Positions 55,253 to 64,000 of a stretch of DNA of 64,000 bases are shown here, piece after piece. Positions within the stretch are counted from its first letter, which is position 1. Every line of letters begins with the position of its first letter. Under the pieces are notes generated by a model. The model worked only from the letters and a program-made list of their open reading frames with translations. It searched no databases and had not been told where the DNA came from. Origin of the DNA: Pelodera strongyloides. Taxonomy: Eukaryota; Nematoda; Chromadorea; Rhabditida; Rhabditidae. The stretch is from NCBI GenBank assembly GCA_036852015.1, contig JAANDG010000142.1, positions 1 to 64,000 on the forward strand. Reading direction: 5' to 3'. The position numbers and the translations under genes were made by a program.

Positions 55253-57085
55253 CTGTAATTCACAAACTTTCAACCGCGTTACACAAACACAAACACAAAA
55301 GTATAATTGCCTTTGAATGTATAAAAAGCTACAAACTACACTTGTACAGTAGTTTCTCAACATTTAGCGGGGTATTTTCAAAGGGAGGTAGTTCACACTT
55401 GCAAAGCTTAGCAGTTCACAAAAGTACATAAGAAACCCTAAATTGTTTTCTAATATTATGCAAGAATGCAGAACGCAGAAGCCGATGGTGAATACACAAC
55501 AAGAGAAAACGTTTTCAAGACTGATATAAAAATATGGACTCAATTGCTAATTCCTAATTACTTAACAATAATTAATTTCTTATAATTAGCATATCTTAAT
55601 TATCGTGGATATATGTGTACGAGAAAGATATAGCAGCTGTTCGAAGAACGTTGCGCACTCATAATACCAGCTGTGGGGTCGATTGATTTTATTCCAAGCA
55701 GTGAGCAGAAGAGAGTGTGCAATCGGAAGAGACGCAGAGTGATCTAAGCCAATATCATATTTCTGATAGTGTAGTTTATCAATATGAAATTCAACTACAT
55801 TTTTTTTTAATTCGAAAGGAATTGTAGAAAACTTTAACAAACATTAATATTAAATTTGTTATGTTCATTACCCCTAGTGCACAGTAGAAAAACGATTTTA
55901 CCAACATACAGTAGACAGTAGTGTATTGAATATTAGGTAACCGTTTGATTCTAATCGATATTCCGTTTTAAAAACGCCTAAATCAAAACGTTACTAGTAA
56001 ATGCGCCACTAATCAATACCTATTTCCATGTTGAGAACCAGAATAAGCATAAGCTTGATTAATACTAACCTGGTAATGAATGCTTTAAAATTTATTTATT
56101 TGATAATAAAGTCATAAAAAAACAATTTCACAACCCCCAATTCCTTTTTCAATTTTCGAGCTCCGCACTTGCTCGAGTCTAAGCTCTAGCTCCCCTTTTA
56201 TACCGCAAAACACCGTGGCAAGTCCTTTCGCATGCTAATTTAAGGCATTCTAATTTAGGACATGCTAAATTTCTAATTTAGGACATGCAAAAGCACTTTG
56301 ATGATAATTAGTGATAAACTAATCCGATACAAAAGAAAACCTCAATTATCTAAATAAGCATTCTTTTTCAAAGAAAAATAACTGAACTATAGTTCAATTT
56401 CGGTCACATTGCAATCTTGATTAGGATTAACTACTTATAAAAGAGAAATGACTGATTTTTATTATAATAAGTTTCTCAAAATAACCGAACAATATAAGAA
56501 ATTAAAATTTTATCAATTCGGAGGCTTATCACCACGGTAACGGCTTACTAGTAGCTATTCATGGATTCAACACAGTTTTGTAATCGGCAATAAGAAGATA
56601 CACGACACAAATACACAGCCAGCTTTGTTAGCTATATTTATATTATAACCAGCCGGCTGCGCCGCCCGAAGCGACTTTCTAGTAAATTTACTTTATTTTA
56701 TGCATACGTGAAACGTAGATTAAAAATCAGTTAAAAAAATTAGGGCAATGATCATATGCTAAAATCCTCGCTTCGTCCCTTCTTTTGTTGCTCTATATTT
56801 GCATGTTCTTTGTAGTTTACACCTAGTACTTTGAGCGCCGCGGAAACGCACGGCCGATACCCCACAGATATTCCGTATATTCAGCCTTTTTTCAGCTTTT
56901 ATGAGAGGGGCGCTCGGGAAGTGAGGTAGCTCACTGCAGGGGAACGTGAACTACTGAACCAATCCTACTACCGGAGCGTAACGCACATCATCCAAACGCA
57001 CAATCAAACAAACACACAAACAAACAAAGCTCCCAACTTTATATAATAAGATAGCTTCGGAAATGTTATGTGGATGTTATGGTTG
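55253..57085. other. XYLB upstream region, no gene seen
   Basis: AT-rich. 56900-57050 carries a moderately GC-rich stretch ending in ACAAACAAACAAAGCTCCCA and 'actttatataataagata', matching element ends near 26990 and 46995. Promoter elements cannot be assigned. Confidence 0.4.
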
Positions 57086-57087
57086 GT

Positions 57088-57350
57088 TTTGTGTGCGTGT
57101 GTGTGCGTGTGTGTGTGTGCGTGTGTGTGCGTGTGCGTGCGTGTGCGTGCGTGTGCGTGCGTGTGTGTGTGCGTGTGTGTGCGTGTGTGTGCGTGTGTGT
57201 GTGCGTGTGTGTGTGCGTCTGTGCGTGTGTGTGCTTGTGTGTGTGTGTGCGTGTGTGTGCGTGCGTGCGTGTGTGTGCATGTGTGTGCGTTTGTGTACGT
57301 CTGTATATGTGCGTGTATGTGTGTGCGTGTGCGTGTGCGTGTGCGTTGTG
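57088..57350. repeat. (GT)n-(GC) microsatellite
   Basis: About 260 bases of GTGTGC variants. All frames on both strands remain open through it, producing Cys/Val- or His/Thr-rich strings without biological meaning. Confidence 0.95.
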
Positions 57351-58350
57351 TGTCACGCTACGTAAGTGTATCGTGTACACGTATGTCAGCGTTTCATTCA
57401 AGGTCTGGTGAGATTTACGGTATTGCGTATTGCCCCCGAACCTGACATAAATGGGATACTTTGAAATGGTTCGGAAAGGGCCCTTGCCTCGAACATACTT
57501 ATTTATATAATATAGAAGCCATTTGTCAACCGTTATTCTTTCACAATTCAAGAAGCCCGTTAGTGCCGTCACGCGATTTCGTGTGCCGAATACATTAACT
57601 ACACAAGTTTATGTCGGAATAAATTAGGCCAAGGTACCAGGCCCAGGCCCGTCCATCAAAAAGTTCAAGAAACTCGTGAACCGATTAATTTCACTGAAAA
57701 CGTACTCAGAACCTGCAAGAGTTCAAATTTAATATAGCGTTGTAATTTGTTTGCATTGCTGTCCACCAACTCATATTGAGAACTTTATATTGACAAAAAA
57801 ATGTACTATATAATAAGTTCTGCGATGTTTGAAACATCAAAAACTTTTGGCACACTCTTATATATTTTCATTTTTCAGAGTTAATGAGGATAACACCACG
57901 ACGTACTGTTGCGCGTGTGCGGCGATGTCGCCGCGCTTTTTTAACTCACGATGCCCAAACCCCATGGTTTTTCTAGTATTGTTTTCATGAATTGGGCGCA
58001 AAACTTGCTTATATCTATTTCCGTGACAGCTTAACATGAATAATAATAATTCAAATGTCTTTGCTGGTCTTAATTTCTGGGCCCATAGTTGGTCCCTACA
58101 TGGGCCCTCCAGGGCTCCCTCAGTAGCCGCTCTGGCCCAAACGAGTTCAATCAATAAATGGGGTCTTCTGAGGGAAACGGAGTGTATATGTTCGTTTCCG
58201 GCCTTCTCCTCACCCTTCTTTTAGTCACTCGAAGGGCCCGAATCACCCAACAACAAAAAACACCTCTCCTTATGTGTACCTCAGGGGGCATTTTCCCTTT
58301 CCCTCTTCCTATCTTCTCTCTCTCTCTCCCCCTCTCTCTCTCTCTCTCTC

Positions 58351-58387
<37 letters not shown>

Positions 58388-61300
58388 CTCTTCTAACAAT
58401 AAAATAAACATTTTTTATTTACATATCATATGTTCTTCACGGCATAACACTACGTTCTACTGTTGTTTTCAAGAAATTTTTCGTTTGGTTATGAATTTGA
58501 TTTTCAAGAAGAACACAACAATGTTCGAAAGTACTAATATGTTTGTAGCTTCTGTTTGTAGTTTACTGTGAAAACAAGTTTAAACAGCTTTCGTTTGTAG
58601 TTTACTATTACTATGCGACTTGTCCCGATTTATTCTGTGTACTGATGTATGAAGAGGTTTCTAGTATTGCTGCATTGTCTATCACAACTTTACTGTTTTA
58701 TTGCACGTTCGAGCTCAAACCAGTAATAGAGTATTTATGTTACACTTTCGCGCGAAATCGCCGCGAAAGTACCATCCAAGTTGACTTTTCCATTTTCGCG
58801 CAGTTTTACATTAGGTGTATGCAAAACACGCCGCAGGTGTATGTAAATTTCTTACTGTTTGTAAAATTCGAGTAGTTTCCCACTATAGAAACTGCAATAA
58901 CATGGATGATACTTTCGCATGCGAAAGTGCGCGAAAACTTAACATAAATACTCTATAAGAAGATCTCAACTTCGACCGCACGTCGCCTCCCACCTGTTTT
59001 ACTCAAATAAACACGTTATTAGTGAATCAGAAACCAGCTTTTTAATGTTTTCGTTACAGTAGTTGCGCCAAGTTGAATGGCTCACCTATATCAACAATGA
59101 ATTCTTTACTATTTTCCAAACACGCATTTTAGCAAATGTCGCAGAAACCTTTTAGGATGTGAATAGCGCTTCATAACAAGTAACCATGGTCCACTTGCTA
59201 TTGTGATTATTCAGAATTGAGATACAATGATCTGAACTAAAATGTATGACTAAGTGTAAGCGCCAGATTACCAAGACTTCAGTAATTGTCCCTATGTCCT
59301 ATGTCACTTATGTCCAACAAGTTCTATCTTACATTACCATTAAACGATAGAAATGGTTGTCTCATTTTCTTTGTGTTTTCGCAGCATTGCACAGCATACA
59401 TCAAGATCTATAACATCATTGATAGCTTTTTATAGGATTCTATTACGACACACTCTCCTGAGCGTCGATGCATAGATAAGGCCAAGTTAGGGTTATTCTT
59501 AGCCTAACCTTAGGGTAAATACCTAATTTTAGCCTCTCTACAACAAATTGGGTGCATTGTCATTAATAAGTCACCCCACGTGGTAGTGGCTTGTGTTTAC
59601 TCTAAGCGAGGGACGAGTGCGCCTCAAAATAGATTCACTAGATCTAGATGTAATAAGATATTCCCTCCCTCTCGCCCTCTATTCCCTCCCTCTCTCTTCT
59701 CTATCTCTCTCTTTCTTTCTCTCTCTCTCTCTTTTTTTCTCTCTTCTGGTCTTCTGTCGTACTTCCCCTCCTCCTCGCCTCTCTCCCTGATAGTTCAAAA
59801 ACGTATTTTAGAAGTATCTCCTTTGATCTTAGATCACTACTTTTAAAAGATTTATGTACATCGTTTGTTGAAGTCGAAGAAGGTGAGAAGTTAGTTTACT
59901 TATGTAAAGCCGCGCCTATACAAAATCATCAAGGAAAGCTGCCATTTATTATACTACTTATTGTGAGCTTCACCAGCTAGCCGTGTAACACCAGCTAGCC
60001 GTATAACCCTCTTTCAACCACGGTATGGAAAATAAACCCATCGGACCTAAACTTTCATTCACTATATTTAGCGTACGCCTGCATTGGTATGCATAAAATT
60101 TAGTGTTATTGTTATGTACTGTAAGTGCTCAATTATTTAAATAATATAGTATAAGTGTCGGTGTACGAGATTTCCTCTGTTTTTCAGGGGGAAATTACCA
60201 CTCACACAGGTTTACCAATATTCCATATTCGTTTCTTTTTCCATTTGAAGCTGGTCATATGATTCAAATTCAACTCAGTTTCTCGCCTACTTCTACTTGA
60301 AAATTAGAATAATTCCAATTTTCCCATGGTCAATTTAGAGAGGTCACGTGTACGACAAACATTGAGATCAAGTACTTCACTTCAAATGATATTTGCTGAA
60401 AAAAATAGAGGAATGCGGCTGTGACGTCTTCGTATTTATCATCGTCTGACCAAGTTTTGATTTTTTTCCCACAATAAGGACCTAGTTCCGCTCACTTGTA
60501 CCCTTCATTGCTTCTCTTGACGTGTTAAGTTCTTTTTAAATTAAATTCTTTTACGCTTCAAGAACGTGCACCTATATTCAAGGGTGAAAATACAGATTCA
60601 ATGTTTGATTATGACAAATTGCTCGACGTCTTCGGGCTAGGGCCAGGAGGGATCGCCCATGATTCCCTCACAAAATTCAAAGGTGTTACCGATGTACGGT
60701 AGTCATATCAAACCGACAGCACAAATTTTGTGTTTCCCAGAAAAAAAAACGGATTTTGAGTGCTAATTAGATGTGACTGCTGTATATTGTCTGGAATCTG
60801 TCGTGGGATAACGCATTTGCTTGTTTTAAGTGCTATGGAATGCGGTTTTCACAGAAATATTATTTCCTGGAATCGTCCCATTTCCGAATTATAAAACTTC
60901 CTTCATTGGTGCTGTAACTTCACGAGCGATACTCGCTGCCAACTTAGGTAACAGTTAGATTAGATCAGATACTTCATCCGTCATTCTATGCGTTTGTTAC
61001 AGTAATAATTGACAGTGCTGGAAACGGGGTCTAAACCCCTTTAAATTTCTAACCAGTAAACGAATCTGGATATTAGTATAGGTCCCCCCTTCTCTTATTC
61101 AACAAAGACTTGCGTGTTCCTCATGCTGATGATTCCTTCTTCCTTGTTGTTACATTTCGATCTTGATGAGCTGTTTACTTTGTTTTATTTTATTTCATAA
61201 TAGTCCCCAGGGCTGACTGCTTCTCTTGTTGTTCAAGCGAACGTAGAAAGCACCGAATTAGGACGCATTCAGCACGATGCATATGACCGGAAATGGACTG

Positions 61301-61846
61301 ATCCAGCACGGTGTTTTTCTCTGGTTTACGGGATAGCACAGGTGCTTTTGTGGTGCGAATCTGCTCTAGCCTAAGAAAAGTCGGTTGCGATGCGTTGATC
61401 AATTACTTGCTGGTTCGCTTAGGTTCTATATTTAAAGTGGTATCGTTTGTGGTTGGGCAGCTGCAGTTTTCGGTGTCTTTTTGGTTATTTCCCGCACATA
61501 ATGGAACAGTTGGACCTTGGACCTGAACATTGTTAGACCTCCGATGAACCCAGCTTGGCCTCAAACGTTCCCGATCACCTAAGTGAAGCGCAGCGGCTTA
61601 CATCGTGCTAGCACGTACACCCTACGACTTTATTTGCGCTCTTTAGAAATTAGGATGTTTGCGCGCTTCGCGGACGCCAGGCTTCTGTTTTCTCGAACTT
61701 TTAAATTTAATTTGTCCATTGGCCACTACCCTACATTCTATTTATGAGCCTCTAGTATCTGACTAATTGTAAGGGCTCTCAATCAGGTTCTGGTGTGCTG
61801 GTTCAGATAATTAAATCACGCTACAAAACACCAAATCTTCCCTGTC
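57351..61846. other. Intergenic stretch with microsatellites, no gene seen
   Basis: CT-rich tracts lie at 58310-58392 and 59664-59757. 60545-60675 is a family L repeat copy (ACGCTTCAAGAACGTGCACC to CTTCGGGCTAGGGCCAGGAG). Remaining open frames are short and lack splice partners or known motifs. Confidence 0.45.
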
Positions 61847-61995
61847 TTAAACCGAAATGCTAGCCTCTTTGGAAAATTTGCATATGATAAGCAAATCCTA
61901 TGATTGCCGTGGACGATCGTACAAAATTAGCATAGGATGCATAGGATTTGCTTATCATATGCAAAGTTTCCAAAGGGGCTAGCATTTCGCTTTAA
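61847..61995. mobile_element. TTAA fold-back element, family A, copy 7
   Basis: 149 bp between TTAA sites; same arms as the other copies, but the left arm lacks about 20 bases next to the centre (GCAAATCCTATGATTGCCG). Confidence 0.88.
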
Positions 61996-62457
61996 GGCTC
62001 AAATTTAGCGATTTAATTAGCTCTGACATGTAAACTTTCGAACAGCAAACGAATGTCTTGAAATAATTTATATTGGCTTAGGGCCGCCGTAAACAAAAGA
62101 TGACATACTTCGTTTCCACTTCATTTGTGTAAATTACGGAAAACTTCGAAAGGAAAACAAAGGAAATTGTCTAGACCCGGTTTTGTGAAGTTTATTCACC
62201 ACGTAGAACTTCACAAGCGCTCGAGGCACGGAAAGCGCAAAGTACCATTTATGAGCGCCGTATCCGCGCGGCGCGCCGCTTCTTCATATGCAAATGCTTG
62301 CCCGCAGTAAGTTGGTGAAATTCCTTACTTAGCACCATATATGCATTAGATGAAGATTTAGCAACGTGACGTAATCCAACCCGTGTTAGGTCCACAAAAC
62401 TTCACGTGGTCTTTTTCTAAAATTCGAAGTGGACCTCGCACATATTCTCCCTTATCA

Positions 62458-62760
62458 CTATGCTCTCTCTCTCTTTCTCTCTCCCCATCTCTCTCTCGAT
62501 TTCCTTGACTCTCGCAGTTCTCCGTGGTGTTTCCCTCGCAATCAGCTGTTCCTCTGTCCTCTCTGCTCTCTCTCTCTCTCTCTCCCTTGGTTGGCAAGCG
62601 GCTCCTCCAATCCCAGAACAAGCGCCGTTCTAGCCACGCATGCGTTATTGAAATTTCGCAATCCTCCCTCCTCTTCTCTCTCTCTCTCTCTCTCCCTCTC
62701 TCTCCCTCTCTCTCCTTCTCTCTCCCTCTCTCTAGTCTCTCCCTGTGCCCGTTTCTCCCT
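62458..62760. repeat. CT-rich low-complexity region
   Basis: Several (CT)n blocks separated by short unique sequence. It gives Ser/Leu-rich artificial frames. Confidence 0.9.
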
Positions 62761-63641
62761 CTCCCTCTACCCTCCTCTTCACGTCTACGTCTCCGGATCC
62801 GCGCTCACTCTTCATGGGAGTCTCCTTTCTCCCATCAATAACGCATCTCAGCCGTCTCTCTTATCATCTCTTTTAATCTATATATTCTCTCTCTTTATCT
62901 TTATATCTCTGCCTTTCTTCTTACTATGCCACAGCTGATACATCTAATGTTCTCTCTCAGTCTGGCGTCTTCAGCTGCAGTCATACTCTCTCCCTCTTTC
63001 TCTAACTATTCCATTTCTTTTAACTCTCCACGTTTCCCATACGTCCCTCTATGCTCAAAACTACCCCATGCGTGTGCCTGCCAAATACATTACGTACGCG
63101 CCTGAACAAAACGTATTCCAAGTTTCCAAGTTTGCGGTTAGTTAGGTCCTAATTCTATGAAATCTCCTCTATACCTTGCACTCTGTCTCTCTCTCTTTAT
63201 GAAAATCCTCATTGTATTTGATCGTAAAATGCCCATCAGATGTGCGTCTTGTGTCCGAAACCGAACGAAATCTCTCTCTTATTCTCAACGCCCAAAATTT
63301 ACGACATTCCATATGTGAATATTAAATTTGGTCCTGTTTACGACCGTGAAGAAAGGAATAAAAAGATATAGTTAACCAGCCAGATGCTTATTGTTGATTT
63401 TGAACATCATAACTTTGAACATTTCTAGGATTTTGCTAAAAAATGGCATTCGTTTTCCTATATATATCTGGTAGTGATAACGTTGTGTGTATTTTTTGTC
63501 TAGTAAGATAAAAACGAAATACGAAGCTATTATGATAAAGTATGCGTTAAAATGTTGCGACAGTGTTTCAATGCGTGCTTCTTTGCGTGTCCCCCGCGCT
63601 CTTTTTCGAAGTGAAAACCTGGCGAACGCAACATTGATCTT
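62761..63641. other. No gene seen
   Basis: Pyrimidine-rich then AT-rich sequence with no exon-like region or recognisable element. Confidence 0.4.
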
Positions 63642-63833
63642 TTAAAGCGAAATACCGGACGGGTTTTGAAACGCATCGTGGACAGCTGAATTCTTACGTA
63701 TTTATGCAAAGCTGCTCGAATTTACTCGATTTTTAATCCTAATTTATGTTCATTTGCTATTTACATAAGCTGCGTAAGAACTGGTGTAGGTGTACTCGAT
63801 GTGTTTCAAATACCGATCGGTATTTCGCTTTAA
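63642..63833. mobile_element. TTAA fold-back element, family B, copy 7
   Basis: 192 bp, TTAA at both ends, AGCGAAATACCGGACGG left terminus and CCGATCGGTATTTCGCT right terminus, slightly diverged arms. Confidence 0.88.
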
Positions 63834-64000
63834 AATGTCGAATAACTTCGTATATTTTACCAATAATTTTTACCTATCAATAAACTTTTTTTAGAAATTC
63901 GTTCAACTTGGTTTAGTTTCTATTTTCATATTTTACTGAACATAAACAACAAGCTTTTACTTTACTAACCATGTTTAAAAACCATGTTTAAAGGGTCAGG

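Noticed and set aside
57063..57572. Long overlapping open frames on both strands through the GT repeat
   Set aside because: A GT/GC microsatellite leaves all frames open; the products are pure Cys/Val or His/Thr repeats.
58151..58571. 137-codon frame with possible hydrophobic start
   Set aside because: Half of it is a CT repeat and the rest has no recognisable domain.
62358..62938. Ser/Leu-rich 169-codon frame and neighbours
   Set aside because: CT microsatellite composition; no start context, domain or splice partner.

Overview
The window is eukaryotic nuclear DNA from an invertebrate animal. Genes are split by many short introns, mostly GT-AG. The acceptors are predominantly TTTTCAG- or TTTTAG-like, a style typical of nematodes, but I cannot fix the phylum from sequence alone. 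About half of the window is repeats, mainly short fold-back DNA elements flanked by TTAA.

Left part (about 1-42 kb): a cluster of glycosyltransferase family 10 (alpha-1,3/1,4-fucosyltransferase-like) genes, called FUT-a to FUT-f here. FUT-b (4497-9027, minus) and FUT-c (9825-13651, minus) reconstruct exon by exon into complete reading frames of 438 and 467 residues. FUT-a (minus) shows only its first four exons. A lone exon copy lies at 16212. FUT-d (plus, 18351-22130) has damaged or unusual splice sites and a frameshifted tail. FUT-e (minus, 23021-25664) lacks the exons for its N-terminal half. FUT-f (minus, 38383-41656) is complete except for an unresolved first exon. All share the same intron positions and phases. 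FUT-b and FUT-c carry an unexpected second membrane segment at the C terminus.

Middle part (26-38 kb): mostly repeats. They include possible LINE remnants, a set of exon-like islands that look like a decayed gene, degenerate 230-275 bp tandem repeats, a C-rich low-complexity block, two head-to-head tRNA-like (SINE) heads and several TTAA elements.

Right part: 42-47.5 kb holds a terminal-inverted-repeat element containing a reverse-transcriptase fragment, other long inverted repeats and an AT microsatellite. From 55252 down to 47528 (minus) runs a complete 15-exon xylulokinase gene encoding 531 residues. Its introns contain a tRNA-Ala(AGC) gene on the opposite strand, a young non-autonomous LTR retrotransposon with apparently identical 298-bp LTRs, a hammerhead-like motif inside a Penelope-like remnant, and several fold-back elements. 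From 55.3 kb to the end I see no supported gene, only microsatellites (GT, CT) and two or three more TTAA elements.

The two gene types are not obviously linked. The fucosyltransferases would work in the Golgi membrane on glycoconjugates; the xylulokinase is a cytosolic sugar kinase. Exon coordinates were derived by hand from splice signals, reading frame and comparison between paralogues.
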